Assembly: GCA_030431635.1 (NCBI GenBank)
Contig: JAUIIL010000002.1
Location: forward strand, 1-64,000
Direction: 5' to 3'
Source: Bacteriovoracia bacterium
GTDB lineage: Bacteria > Bdellovibrionota > Bacteriovoracia > Bacteriovoracales > Bacteriovoracaceae
DNA length: 64,000 bases
Shown here: one piece after another, positions 51,916 through 60,796 of the stretch
How the letters are laid out: each line of letters begins with the position of its first letter
Numbering within the stretch: position 1 is the first letter of the stretch
Made by a program: the position numbers and the translations under genes
Notes under the pieces: generated by a model
Database searches by the model: none
Seen by the model: only the letters and a program-made list of their open reading frames with translations
Told to the model about the DNA's origin: nothing

Positions 51916-52818
51916 ATGTCTGAATATGAAAACGGTCATTCTTTAATTGATGGTCTTGACGAGATCCACTACAACGATCTGCTTAATGAGCAACATCCCT
52001 CTTGTTACATTGTAAATGATGAACTTGAAGTTCTTATCTCAAGAACTCTTACCCTGAATGAGAATTCTCTTGGTACCATTTCTAACGGTTATATTATTAA
52101 GAATAACACGATATACAAATTTGATAGAGAGAAAGAGTTTTTAGAAGAATTTAATAATGGTTTTAAATCTCTTTATAAAGAACTTGATAGAGACCACACT
52201 AAGAATAAGCATATTATTGAAAGTTATAAAGAAGAAGTGGATAAACTTGAAGACTTTTTATTTGAAAGAGACGTACCTCGCTTCTTCATGGATATGTGGT
52301 TTGATATGAGAAAATCTTTTTCAAGAATTGATAGATACTATGAAAGAACTCTCTCCGTATTAAGAGAATTTGTTAAAAAAAATGAAGGCAATAAAAAATT
52401 TTCTTTAATGCATTTTAATGATTTGATACAGGAAATTCAGTTTAATGTCTCAAACGTGAAATCTCAATTAAATCGTTTAGATGGTCTTCATAACTACTAT
52501 AGTTCTATTAAGTCAGATAAACTCAACGAAAACATCTTCTTACTGACAATCTTATCAGCTGTTTTTCTTCCGTTAAATTTAATTGTTGGTTTTTTTGGAA
52601 TGAATACAGAAGGACTTTTCTTTAAAGAGCAACCAGATGCCACATTAAGAGTTGTTTATATACTATTAGGGATAACAGTTGTTTTGTTGTTGGGAATAAG
52701 ATTAGTTAAACTCATTGATAAATATTTCCTTCAGTTTATTTTTAGGAAATATAGCTTTTATAAAAATTTTAAAAACAAAGTAGAGTCTTTTGATAAAAGA
52801 TTTAAAATAAACGAGTAA
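51916..52818 (+). CDS. CorA-like divalent metal transporter
   Basis: The protein has 300 residues: a soluble N-terminal region with long helices (about 1-205) and two C-terminal membrane spans (about 207-228 and 244-262) separated by the selectivity motif GMNTEG, as in CorA-type Mg/Co/Zn channels (canonical GMN). Length is slightly below the usual 315. GGGGAAG lies before ATG 51916. It is followed 4 bases later by a Ser/Thr kinase gene and then a PP2C gene, suggesting that transport may be controlled by phosphorylation. Confidence 0.85.
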   Translation: MSEYENGHSLIDGLDEIHYNDLLNEQHPSCYIVNDELEVLISRTLTLNENSLGTISNGYIIKNNTIYKFDREKEFLEEFNNGFKSLYKELDRDHTKNKHIIESYKEEVDKLEDFLFERDVPRFFMDMWFDMRKSFSRIDRYYERTLSVLREFVKKNEGNKKFSLMHFNDLIQEIQFNVSNVKSQLNRLDGLHNYYSSIKSDKLNENIFLLTILSAVFLPLNLIVGFFGMNTEGLFFKEQPDATLRVVYILLGITVVLLLGIRLVKLIDKYFLQFIFRKYSFYKNFKNKVESFDKRFKINE

Positions 52819-52822
52819 GCAA

Positions 52823-53560
52823 GTGGTTTCAAAAAATAAAGGTATTCAAAAATTTGAGTTTGGCGAGAACGATATTATATCTGATAAATATCGTATAATT
52901 GAAAAACTAGGAGAAGGGTGGGAAGGAGCAGTCTATAAAACCTATGAATTAACTACTGGAATAGAAAGAGCTTTAAAGTTTTTCCTTCCTCATCGAAATG
53001 TAAATAACCGTTCGGCAAGGTTTTATGCCAAAAAACTCCATAAATTGAGAGGGTGTCCGATTCTTATTAAGTATATCTCTCAAGATGTTATTTATATTAA
53101 CGATGTTAAAGTAACTTATCTTGTTTCAGATTATGTTGAAGGAGAAACGCTTACTAATTTTTTGAAAAAACAAAAAGGCAAAAAACTTCCCCCTTTTCAA
53201 GCTGTTCATCTGCTTCATACCCTTGTTAAGGGGCTGGAAGATATTCATGGTATGAGAGAGTATCATGGAGATTTGCACTCCGATAATATATTAGTTCAGC
53301 GTTATGGTTTAGGTTTTGAATTAAAATTATTAGACATGTTTTATTGGGGAAGTGCAAAATCTCAAGACTTAAAAGATGATCTCTGTGATGCAATTCGAAT
53401 TTTTTATGATGTCCTTGGAGGTGGGAAAAACTATAAAAACCAACCCAAGGAAGTGAAGGAAATTTGCTGTGGTCTTAAGAAACAGCTTATTCTTAAAAAG
53501 TTTAAAAATTTATCTCAGTTGAGAATTTATCTTGAAAACCTAACTTGGGAGTTAAATTGA
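52823..53560 (+). CDS. Hanks-type Ser/Thr protein kinase, soluble
   Basis: The protein has 245 residues from GTG 52823. Kinase elements: Gly-rich loop LGEGWEGAVYK (29-39), probable catalytic Lys52 in ALKFF, catalytic loop HGDLHSDNIL (Asp150, Asn155), and metal-binding DMF (171-173) in place of DFG. The C-lobe is compact, below the usual 260-280 residues. No membrane span or PASTA domain. HGDL replaces the classical HRDL, as in several atypical bacterial kinases. It overlaps the PP2C gene start by 4 bases and follows corA-like by 4 bases: a kinase/phosphatase/transporter operon. Confidence 0.82.
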   Translation: MVSKNKGIQKFEFGENDIISDKYRIIEKLGEGWEGAVYKTYELTTGIERALKFFLPHRNVNNRSARFYAKKLHKLRGCPILIKYISQDVIYINDVKVTYLVSDYVEGETLTNFLKKQKGKKLPPFQAVHLLHTLVKGLEDIHGMREYHGDLHSDNILVQRYGLGFELKLLDMFYWGSAKSQDLKDDLCDAIRIFYDVLGGGKNYKNQPKEVKEICCGLKKQLILKKFKNLSQLRIYLENLTWELN

Positions 53561-54336
53561 AAGTAGAATCTTTTTTCTTTCAGGAAGAAAATTGTAAAAA
53601 AGAACATTCTTTCTCAAATGGACACGCTTTTTTTTATAGTATTAAATCTGTTTTTCAAAAACCAAATCAAGATTGCTTAGGTTTTTTTCAAATAGATGAA
53701 AAATGCCAAATAGCACTTGTTTCTGATGGAATGGGAGGGCATTCCTCTGGAGAAAAAGCTTCTAAATTAACATATGAGTGTTTTGAGAAAGCATTAAAAA
53801 AAGCGTCTTCGAAGACAAATTTTAGAGAGCTTATTCTTGACTCAATTGAAGAAGCTGATCAGAGAATTAAAGAAATGAAAATTGGTGCGGGAGCAACAAT
53901 TGTGGCCTTCCTCATAGAGCAGGATAAAGTTCAATTTTTCAACTGTGGTGACTCCACTGGAGCTCTTTATGGAAGTCGTGGAAAACTTAAATATAAAACA
54001 ATTGAACATTCACCTATAGGTTTTGGCATTGAATCGGGTCTTATAACTGAAGACCAGTCACTATTAGAGGATAACATCGTTTCAAATGGACTTGGATTCC
54101 AGCCAATGCATACGGAAGTTAGTCAGAAAATAGAACTAAGTGACGGAGATATTGTTCTCATCACTTCAGATGGATTTTCTAAGTTTATGTCTTTTGAGTC
54201 TTTGTCTGAAGTTGTCTCAACAGGGCTATTTGAATCTAGGGTGGAGAGCCTTTATCAAAAACTGATGGAACAAAAAGAAGAAAAGCTTATAGATGATAAT
54301 ACTCTTTTTCTTTTTAAATATAAGCTTAATAAGTAG
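53557..54336 (+). CDS. PP2C-family protein phosphatase
   Basis: The protein has 259 residues. TTG 53557 is preferred because GGGAG lies 5 bases ahead and TTGA overlaps the kinase stop; a TTG at 53545 is an alternative. PP2C motifs in order: VSDGMGGHSSGEKAS (metal Asp), GAGATIV, FNCGDSTG, SDGDIVLITSDGF and DDNTLFLF near the end. All metal-binding aspartates appear present, so it should be active and would reverse the action of the adjacent kinase. Soluble. Confidence 0.88.
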   Translation: MKVESFFFQEENCKKEHSFSNGHAFFYSIKSVFQKPNQDCLGFFQIDEKCQIALVSDGMGGHSSGEKASKLTYECFEKALKKASSKTNFRELILDSIEEADQRIKEMKIGAGATIVAFLIEQDKVQFFNCGDSTGALYGSRGKLKYKTIEHSPIGFGIESGLITEDQSLLEDNIVSNGLGFQPMHTEVSQKIELSDGDIVLITSDGFSKFMSFESLSEVVSTGLFESRVESLYQKLMEQKEEKLIDDNTLFLFKYKLNK

Positions 54337-54424
54337 TTAAATTAACTAATTTAAATAAGTTCATAGATAAAAACAATTATTACAAATTATAATATTTGCT
54401 TATTATTTCTTATAAAGGGGTTTT

Positions 54425-55372
54425 ATGAAACTAACTATTTTTTTCTTTGTTTTAAGTTTTTCGTTATTATCTCAAGAATTGGATATGGCCGAAGTCAAAG
54501 AGCTTTTTAAGCCTCTTCCAGACTCTCTTATTGATACAAAAAAGAATGCAGATATGATTTCCCTTGGTAAGAAACTCTATTTTGAAAAGAAACTATCAGT
54601 TAATAATAAAATTTCGTGTAATAGTTGTCATCAGATAGATAATTTTGGAGTTGATAATGAGGCAACTTCTCCGGGACATGATGGAAAGCGTGGAGAGAGA
54701 AACTCACCGACAAGTTTTAATGCAGCTCTTCACATTGCTCAGTTCTGGGACGGAAGGGCCAAAGATCTTAAAGAGCAAGCACTAGGTCCGATTCTTAATC
54801 CTGTGGAAATGGGGATGCCAAGTGAGAAGAGTGTTATTGAAAAGTTATCAAAGGAAGCAGAGTATGTTTCTCTTTTTAAGAAAGCTTTTCCTAAAGATAA
54901 AGAAAGTCTAACTTACAATAACGTTGGCCTTGCAATTGAAGCCTTTGAAAAAACTCTTTTAACTCCAAGTCGTTTTGATGATTTTTTAAAGGGTAATAAA
55001 AATGCCCTGACTGCAATTGAAAAAAGAGGCTTATCAAAGTTTATGGAAGTTGGCTGTACAACTTGTCATAATGGAGTTGCCATTGGAGGAAATAGTTATC
55101 AAATGATTGGGGCTGCTAATGAATATAAAACTCATGATTTAGGTCGCTATAGTGTTACTAAAAAAGAAGAAGACAAAAAAGTTTTTAAAGTTCCTTCGCT
55201 GAGAAATGTAGAAAAGACTTTTCCGTATTTTCATGATGGTTCAATAAAAACTCTAGATGAAGCAATTTCATTGATGGGTTATCACCAACTTGATGAAAAA
55301 CTCGATAAGAAATCTATCTCTGAAATCAAAGCTTTTCTTAGCTCTCTCACGTCTAATAAAAAGTTTAACTAG
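54425..55372 (+). CDS. Diheme cytochrome c peroxidase (MauG/CcpA family)
   Basis: The protein has 315 residues with signal peptide MKLTIFFFVLSFSLLSQ. Two heme c motifs: SCNSCH (about residue 60) and GCTTCH (about 211). LGKKLYFEKKLSVNNKISCNSCH, NSPTSFNAALHIAQFWDGRAKDLKEQALGPILNPVEMGM, and KVPSLRNVEKTFPYFHDG are hallmarks of bacterial cytochrome c peroxidase. It detoxifies H2O2 in the periplasm using electrons from c-type cytochromes. Single gene; AAAGGGG precedes ATG 54425. Confidence 0.92.
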   Translation: MKLTIFFFVLSFSLLSQELDMAEVKELFKPLPDSLIDTKKNADMISLGKKLYFEKKLSVNNKISCNSCHQIDNFGVDNEATSPGHDGKRGERNSPTSFNAALHIAQFWDGRAKDLKEQALGPILNPVEMGMPSEKSVIEKLSKEAEYVSLFKKAFPKDKESLTYNNVGLAIEAFEKTLLTPSRFDDFLKGNKNALTAIEKRGLSKFMEVGCTTCHNGVAIGGNSYQMIGAANEYKTHDLGRYSVTKKEEDKKVFKVPSLRNVEKTFPYFHDGSIKTLDEAISLMGYHQLDEKLDKKSISEIKAFLSSLTSNKKFN

Positions 55373-55445
55373 AACTAAATAATAAGTACCTGAATGTTTT
55401 TTCAAGTACTTACACTCTCTTTTTGATAAAACCAGTCAAGAAATT

Positions 55446-55472
55446 TAATAATTTAGAGGATTTATCCGATAA
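55446..55472 (+). promoter_or_regulatory. FliA (sigma28)-type promoter of flagellin gene
   Basis: TAATAATT (55446-55453), 11-base spacer, TCCGATAA (55465-55472): 7 of 8 matches at -10 and 5 of 8 at -35, ideal spacing. The predicted start is only about 13 bases before ATG 55492, giving a very short leader with GGGA as ribosome site. Confidence 0.6.
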
Positions 55473-55491
55473 AGTATTGGGAAAATAATTT

Positions 55492-56322
55492 ATGGGTTTA
55501 AGAGTTAACACCAACATTTCCTCTATGGCTTCCCAAAGAACACTTGGGCAAACCAATAGAGAGCTAGAAAAAGACATGAGAAGTCTCTCTTCTGGCTCAA
55601 GAATCATCCAAGCTTCAGACGATGCGGCTGGTTTGGCCATCAGTGAAAAAATGAAATCTGTTATTCGTAGTGCGAGACAGGCCAAGAGAAACGCAACTGA
55701 CAGTGTTTCGATGATGCAAGTTGCTGAAGGGGGGATGAACGAAATTCAAAATATCATGTCTAGACTCAGAGAGCTTTCCGTTCAAAACGCTTCAGATACG
55801 ATGGGTGATACTGAAAGAAGAATGAGTGATATGGAATATCAGCAATTAAAAAATGAAGTAGAAAGGATTGCTCGTTCAACAAAATACAATGGAAGAAGTC
55901 TTTTAGATGGAAATGCAGGAAGCTATCAGTTTCAAGTAGACATTAATAATGGCAATGCAAGTAAAATCAACTTCGATGCTTCCCAAGCAGATATGACTTT
56001 GAGTTCATTAAATATAGATTCTTTAGATGTCACTAATAAATCTGGAGCACAATCATCTCTCGCTAAAATTGATAATGCGATGGGTGTTATTTCTAGACAA
56101 CGTTCAACACTAGGCTCTATTCAATCAAGATTATCTTCAAGTTCAAACAACCTTTATGTCTTTGAACAAAGCCAATCTGAAGCGAACTCAAGAATCCGTG
56201 ATGTTGATTATGCTCAAGCTTCTGCTAGTAAAGTAAAGAATACTCTTTTGAAAACTGCAGGAACAGAAGTTTTATCTCAAGCCAATAACTTAGGTGGAAA
56301 TGTTGAGAAATTATTATTTTAA
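55492..56322 (+). CDS. fliC: Flagellin
   Basis: The protein has 276 residues. Conserved N-terminal D0/D1 region (MGLRVNTNISSMASQRTL, SLSSGSRIIQASDDAAGLAISEKM, AEGGMNEIQNIMSRLRELSVQ) and C-terminal region (DNAMGVISRQRSTLGSIQSRL, NSRIRDVDYAQASASKVKNTLL), with only a short D2 core in the middle. This is the compact flagellin typical of delta-group and Bdellovibrio-like bacteria, which often have several flagellin genes. It is exported by the flagellar type III system without signal peptide and forms the filament. Confidence 0.96.
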   Translation: MGLRVNTNISSMASQRTLGQTNRELEKDMRSLSSGSRIIQASDDAAGLAISEKMKSVIRSARQAKRNATDSVSMMQVAEGGMNEIQNIMSRLRELSVQNASDTMGDTERRMSDMEYQQLKNEVERIARSTKYNGRSLLDGNAGSYQFQVDINNGNASKINFDASQADMTLSSLNIDSLDVTNKSGAQSSLAKIDNAMGVISRQRSTLGSIQSRLSSSSNNLYVFEQSQSEANSRIRDVDYAQASASKVKNTLLKTAGTEVLSQANNLGGNVEKLLF

Positions 56323-56344
56323 TAAAAACCATCTGAGTTAAAGT

Positions 56345-56371
56345 TAAACTTTTCCTTACAAATGCCGATAG
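56345..56371 (+). promoter_or_regulatory. FliA (sigma28)-type promoter before pseudo-receiver TPR gene
   Basis: TAAACTTT (56345-56352), exactly 11 bases, GCCGATAG (56364-56371): 14 of 16 consensus positions. The predicted start (about 56378) coincides with the start codons ATG 56376/56379, implying a leaderless transcript or a start at a downstream site. Confidence 0.55.
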
Positions 56372-56375
56372 TGGG

Positions 56376-57737
56376 ATGATGGAAAGCAAGCTTAATCCCT
56401 CTGAATTGAAAAAAGTTTCAAGCTATTTAAAAAATAGAACAGCTCTTATTGCTTCGACAACACAAAATGCAAGAGTTGTTATTAGAAAACTTCTAACTGA
56501 TTATGGTGTGCTCAACGAAAATATTTCAATGGCCAATAACTATGCTGAAGCAGTTGAAATGCTTCAAAGCACTAGAGCTGATATTTTTTTTAGTGAAAAA
56601 AATATTCATGGCAAAAACATTACAGATCCAGAACTTCTTAAAAAAGATGGATTTGATTTAATCGAACTTCATTCTAAGGTATCTCCCAATAAGCTCACAT
56701 CTATAAACTGTCTTATTTATGAGGAAGAATCAACAGAGCTTTTAAGTAAATGTTTTGAAAGTGATATTGATTTGAAAATTCAAAAACCGATTTCCTATCA
56801 AATTATAGAGTCTGACTTTGTTCCGTTGGTAATGAGCAAAACGAAAACGAATCTGGAAAGTAAGTTGGTTGAAAAGCTTCGAGAAGCGGTAATCAAAAAA
56901 GATGACAAGATTGTCTTACAATTAATTGAAAAGCTTGTAGCGTCTGGTACAAAATCATTAGATGCTGCATATCTGATGGGTAAGTATTATTATGAGAAAG
57001 GTGAAAACGATTTAGCGGAAGAAGCTCTTTTACAGATAGATGTGAAAGGACAAAAACATTACAAGTATACATGTTTGTTAAACGAAGTTTTGTTTCAAGT
57101 TGGAAACTTTGAAGAAGCCTTTGAGGCCGTTGTAACCTTAACAGAGTCCTTTCCTTTAAGTATTCAAAGAATTCCTTTGATGCTTAAGACAACTATTGCT
57201 TCCAGGAATTTTTCTTACATCAGAGAAATAAGTGAAGCTTTTAGGAGAAGTGGAATTGAATGTTCAGACAGTAATAAGCAAATTGCAGCGGGTCTAATTG
57301 TAAGTTCTAAAAGTTTAATTGAAGAGCGAAGGCAAAGAGATGCTCTTTCAAATTTAAAAGAAGCGATCGAGTTGAGTAAATACGATGGACTTATTACAAA
57401 AAAAGCAATTGAAAATATGCTCTCGATTGATGCTTTAAATGATGTCAAAGATATTATTGATAAAGTTGAATATGATAATGATGGTGATCTTGATAAAGAC
57501 TACCAATTACTTCGATTAAAACTATACATGAAAGAAGAAAACTTCTCTCTTGCATTAACAACAGGGCAATCACTTATTGATAATGGTATAAAAGAGAAAG
57601 AGTTTTTTTATATTTGTTTAGAATCTTCTGTTCAAATGGGAAGGAAAAAAACTTTAGTGGAAGACATCGTTCATAAAGCTATTCAAGTCTTTCCTGAATC
57701 TAAAAATGATTTTGAAAAATACCTCTCAAAACTTTAA
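56376..57737 (+). CDS. Pseudo-receiver TPR protein
   Basis: The protein has 453 residues. The N-terminal 140 residues align with a receiver domain, but the acidic pocket is gone (IASTTQ) and Glu74 stands in for the phosphoacceptor Asp (FFSEKN), as if locked in an active-like state. The conserved Lys is kept in IQKPIS. The rest is helical TPR-like repeats. A paralogue with an intact receiver lies at 61458-62789. It sits 53 bases after flagellin behind a FliA-type promoter, so a motility-linked scaffold is likely. No signal peptide or DNA-binding domain. Confidence 0.7.
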   Translation: MMESKLNPSELKKVSSYLKNRTALIASTTQNARVVIRKLLTDYGVLNENISMANNYAEAVEMLQSTRADIFFSEKNIHGKNITDPELLKKDGFDLIELHSKVSPNKLTSINCLIYEEESTELLSKCFESDIDLKIQKPISYQIIESDFVPLVMSKTKTNLESKLVEKLREAVIKKDDKIVLQLIEKLVASGTKSLDAAYLMGKYYYEKGENDLAEEALLQIDVKGQKHYKYTCLLNEVLFQVGNFEEAFEAVVTLTESFPLSIQRIPLMLKTTIASRNFSYIREISEAFRRSGIECSDSNKQIAAGLIVSSKSLIEERRQRDALSNLKEAIELSKYDGLITKKAIENMLSIDALNDVKDIIDKVEYDNDGDLDKDYQLLRLKLYMKEENFSLALTTGQSLIDNGIKEKEFFYICLESSVQMGRKKTLVEDIVHKAIQVFPESKNDFEKYLSKL

Positions 57738-58327
57738 TGTTCAATAATGTATGAGCTTATTTTTAAGATTAAACCTTTTGCTTGTAAAAATTTAAAGCAA
57801 AGAGGTTCAGAACTGGAAGAAAAAGAATGACCTTTAAAAACAGCAACATGGTTTTTTTCTAATATATAGGATTCTTTTTTCTCAAAAACAACCCATTCAA
57901 AACAAGGTTGAAGATAGGAGCAAACTAAGTTGAGTTCATCATTTGATGAGTGGATAGATGTTTCTTCAATATGACTTAAAAGTTCGATTTTTAAACTTTT
58001 CCTTGGGTTCAATGGGGTAAGCATCTTTAAAAAAGAAATGACTTCTTCTTTAAGTAATTCATGTCCTTTTCTCATGTCATCATAGTCCCTAGGAAGCTCT
58101 TTAAAAAAATCATCAAGTAACGTATCTTCAAGTGCATTGCTAATAATGAGTGTTTGTTTAAATTGATAATGACTTATGTCTTTAAGATACTCAGATAGGT
58201 TTGCATTTTTCTCTCTAAGCAAAATAAAAGCATTTACCTCTGGTACTTCCAAATCGTAAATACTCCTAGGGCGAGAAGACAGGGACTGTTTAGTGATATT
58301 TTTGTTTCTTTTATAAAATTCCATCAT
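57734..58327 (-). CDS. Protein of unknown function (weakly DUF1826-like)
   Basis: The protein has 197 residues, cytoplasmic. The C-terminal half (SLKIELLSHIEE, ELNLVCSYLQPCFEWV, HVAVFKGHSF) is reminiscent of DUF1826 proteins, which pair the strands L-x-x-CTY-x-GP-x-x-EW and VAIFKG, but this is from memory and weak. It begins MMEFYKRNKNI; either Met may start. Convergent overlap of 4 bases with the pseudo-receiver gene. Confidence 0.45.
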   Translation of the reverse strand: MMEFYKRNKNITKQSLSSRPRSIYDLEVPEVNAFILLREKNANLSEYLKDISHYQFKQTLIISNALEDTLLDDFFKELPRDYDDMRKGHELLKEEVISFLKMLTPLNPRKSLKIELLSHIEETSIHSSNDELNLVCSYLQPCFEWVVFEKKESYILEKNHVAVFKGHSFSSSSEPLCFKFLQAKGLILKISSYIIEH

Positions 58328-58438
58328 ATGCCTATACGGCAGTTTTCAAGTTTTTATAATAATTAGATTTAGAAAGGAAAATTTGGCCCATTAATAGATT
58401 ATTTCTATCAGATTTAAAGCCTAATTGCCCTGTTCATA

Positions 58439-58467
58439 TTGACCTCTTTTTCATCAACAAGTATGCT
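58439..58467 (+). promoter_or_regulatory. Sigma70 promoter of superoxide dismutase gene
   Basis: TTGACC (58439-58444), 17-base spacer, TATGCT (58462-58467): 5 of 6 and 4 of 6 matches with ideal spacing. The start site would be about 58474, with AAGGAG before ATG 58507. Confidence 0.6.
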
Positions 58468-58506
58468 GCCTTTAGATAGAAACCAACTTTATATAAGGAG
58501 AATATA

Positions 58507-59118
58507 ATGAGTTTTACATTTCCTGAATTGCCTTATTCTTATGATGCCCTTGAACCTCATATTGATGCTCAAACAATGGAGCTGCACTATAGTAAGCACC
58601 ACAATGGATACTTCACAAAATTTATGGCCGCTATCGAAGGAACGAATTTAGCTTCTCAATCTCTTGAAGATATTTTTGCTAAAATTGATACCCATTCAGC
58701 TGGTGTTAGAAATAATGGCGGCGGTTATTATAACCACATTGTTTTTTGGAATAGTCTTTCACCTAATGGAGGAGGAGCGCCTACTGGAGAGCTAGGAGAT
58801 GCAATTCTGGCAAAATGGGGAAGCCTTGATAAGTTTAAGGAAGAGTTTTCGAATGCTGCAGCAACTCAATTTGGCTCTGGATTCGCATGGTTGATTGTGA
58901 ATGATAAGGGAGAGCTTGAAATTACTTCAACTTCAAACCAAGACAATCCACTTATGAACACTGAAAAGAAAAGAGGAACTCCAGTACTTGGATTAGATGT
59001 ATGGGAGCATGCCTACTACTTGAAGTATCAAAATAAGAGACCTGACTATATTCAGGCTTTTTGGAGTGTTGTTAATTGGGATTACGCAGCAGCAGAGTAT
59101 CAAAAAGCAAAAAAATAG
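58507..59118 (+). CDS. sodA: Superoxide dismutase, Fe/Mn family (Mn-type features)
   Basis: The protein has 203 residues. Metal ligands are His27 (MELHYSKHH), His77 (YYNHIVFW), Asp164 and His168 (LDVWEHAYY). The NNGGG stretch and NQDNPLM are typical of Mn-preferring enzymes, although metal preference cannot be fixed from sequence. Dismutates superoxide to H2O2 and O2 in the cytoplasm (no signal peptide). Monocistronic with its own sigma70 promoter and a strong terminator. Confidence 0.94.
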   Translation: MSFTFPELPYSYDALEPHIDAQTMELHYSKHHNGYFTKFMAAIEGTNLASQSLEDIFAKIDTHSAGVRNNGGGYYNHIVFWNSLSPNGGGAPTGELGDAILAKWGSLDKFKEEFSNAAATQFGSGFAWLIVNDKGELEITSTSNQDNPLMNTEKKRGTPVLGLDVWEHAYYLKYQNKRPDYIQAFWSVVNWDYAAAEYQKAKK

Positions 59119-59140
59119 TTTAAAACGATCATTTTGAGTA

Positions 59141-59171
59141 AAAAGGGCCCTTTCATGAGGGCCTTTTTTTT
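59141..59171 (+). terminator. Rho-independent terminator of sodA
   Basis: GGCCCT-TTCATG-AGGGCC (59146-59163) followed by eight T and preceded by a run of A; it lies 23 bases after the sodA stop. Confidence 0.92.
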
Positions 59172-59178
59172 ACTTAAA

Positions 59179-59208
59179 TTGACAAAGGGCCGACATTCTC
59201 AATAGTTT
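59179..59208 (+). promoter_or_regulatory. Possible sigma70 promoter of kinase/regulator pair
   Basis: A perfect -35 TTGACA (59179-59184) lies 18 bases before a weak -10 TAGTTT (59203-59208), just upstream of the sensor kinase gene. Confidence 0.4.
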
Positions 59209-59218
59209 ATTTTGATAT

Positions 59219-60796
59219 ATGAAAGATATGAGAATTACCATTGTTCTAGTTCTTATTGCAATATCGATGGCCTTTGCAACAGGATACTATGCCCTCTTTA
59301 TACAAGGCAATTATAGCGTAAGTAGTGATGATATTTTCCGTATTAAAAATTTAAAAAAAGAATTTAGAAAAAAGCATGAACCAGTTCTAATTATAAATTT
59401 TAATTCTCTTTATTCTAGCAGGGCCCACCTTGAACTGTTGAAACCGCTTTCTCAAATAGGAAGTGCCGGTCTAAGAGATAAAGGAATTCTGTATAGCTCA
59501 AGTAAAGACTGTTTTAAAGATATATATAATATCGCTAATTCTGTTAATTTTGAAAAAGTTGTTCTATGGGAAGAGTTTCGTTGCAATAGAAGAAAAAAAC
59601 TACCTTCCCAGTTTTTCTCTATGCCTCCTTATTTACATCCTTCTGGAAAAAGCTACGCCTATCTTGCCTACGAAACTAAAAAGAATCCTTTTATCTCTCA
59701 GCGTTGGATTGAAGAACATTATCAATATTTTCATCTATCAGAGTTAAAAAAAATATCTCAACTTAAACATATGCCATCTTACTTTAATGTCCTTAGCCAA
59801 CTGGAAGGAGATGTTTTAAATGGACTTGTTAAAGGGGATGATAGTCTGATTACAAATGAGTTTTACCTCGAAAAAAACAGGGATATATTTGTCTTTTTTG
59901 ACCTCGAATACAAAGTTTATCCAGTGAGTCTCCTGAAAGACTTTATAGAGAATTCTCCCTATCGCATTAAGAAATACGACAAGAATCTAAGATGTCTCTA
60001 TAAAGATGGAAACATTTGCTGGCGTTTTGATGTTGTTCACATTTTAAGCGCAACAAATAAGAGAAACGTTTTCATTATTGTTATCTCGATTATTCTAATC
60101 CTGATTTTGGTCTATTTCCTTTATGTAAAACTTAAGGCCCAAAGGCTAGAGGATAATAAAAGACGTCTTGCCTTGCAGGTTTTAACTCATGAGTTTAGGA
60201 CTCCCGTGACAAGCTTACTGCTATCGGCTGAGGAAGCACAAAAAAAGTTTGAAGAGTTTGATGAAGAATCGCAAGAAATTTTATTAAGGCTCTCGTCAGA
60301 TATTCACAGGCTATATCGCTTAGTGGAAGCGAGTCGAAATTATCTAAAGCTAGATCAAGGAAAAAAACTCATTACATTCCAAAATAGGGAAATCTCATCC
60401 GTGAATCATTTTTTTGAGTATATTCTTTCTCCGTATTTGGATGATATTACTTTTTCTCCTCTTGGTAATGATAAAGCCTTTTATTTAGATGAGTATTGGG
60501 TTTCAATTTGTGTGAAAAATCTTGTTGAAAATGCTCTTAAGCATGGCTCTCATCCTGTGGAACTAAAACTTTCTGCGGCAAACGCGGCTGAGCTTCGAAT
60601 TGATGTCATCGACTCTGGTGAAGCCGCATTTGAGAAGTTATCAGAAGTAACAGGAGAATTTGTAAAAGGAAATAAAAGTGAAGGTTCTGGACTTGGATTG
60701 AATATTGTTAAAAAGGTCCTTCAGGATATGAAGGCACAGTTTTTATTTAAAAAGAATCCAACAACATTTAGTATAATTTTAAAGGAAGCAAAATGA
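59219..60796 (+). CDS. Membrane sensor histidine kinase (VxrA-like)
   Basis: The protein has 525 residues: N-terminal membrane span or signal anchor (about 5-27), a periplasmic sensor domain of about 250 residues, second span (about 282-304), HisKA with LTHEFRTPVTSL (His324) and HATPase_c with LVENALKHG, VIDSGEAAFEKL (degenerate G1 box) and GSGLGLNI. The RLSSDIHRLYRLVEASRNYL segment and size resemble Vibrio VxrA/DUF3404 kinases; this is a resemblance only. It overlaps its response regulator by 4 bases. No ribosome site is obvious; ATG 59228 is an alternative. Confidence 0.82.
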   Translation: MKDMRITIVLVLIAISMAFATGYYALFIQGNYSVSSDDIFRIKNLKKEFRKKHEPVLIINFNSLYSSRAHLELLKPLSQIGSAGLRDKGILYSSSKDCFKDIYNIANSVNFEKVVLWEEFRCNRRKKLPSQFFSMPPYLHPSGKSYAYLAYETKKNPFISQRWIEEHYQYFHLSELKKISQLKHMPSYFNVLSQLEGDVLNGLVKGDDSLITNEFYLEKNRDIFVFFDLEYKVYPVSLLKDFIENSPYRIKKYDKNLRCLYKDGNICWRFDVVHILSATNKRNVFIIVISIILILILVYFLYVKLKAQRLEDNKRRLALQVLTHEFRTPVTSLLLSAEEAQKKFEEFDEESQEILLRLSSDIHRLYRLVEASRNYLKLDQGKKLITFQNREISSVNHFFEYILSPYLDDITFSPLGNDKAFYLDEYWVSICVKNLVENALKHGSHPVELKLSAANAAELRIDVIDSGEAAFEKLSEVTGEFVKGNKSEGSGLGLNIVKKVLQDMKAQFLFKKNPTTFSIILKEAK

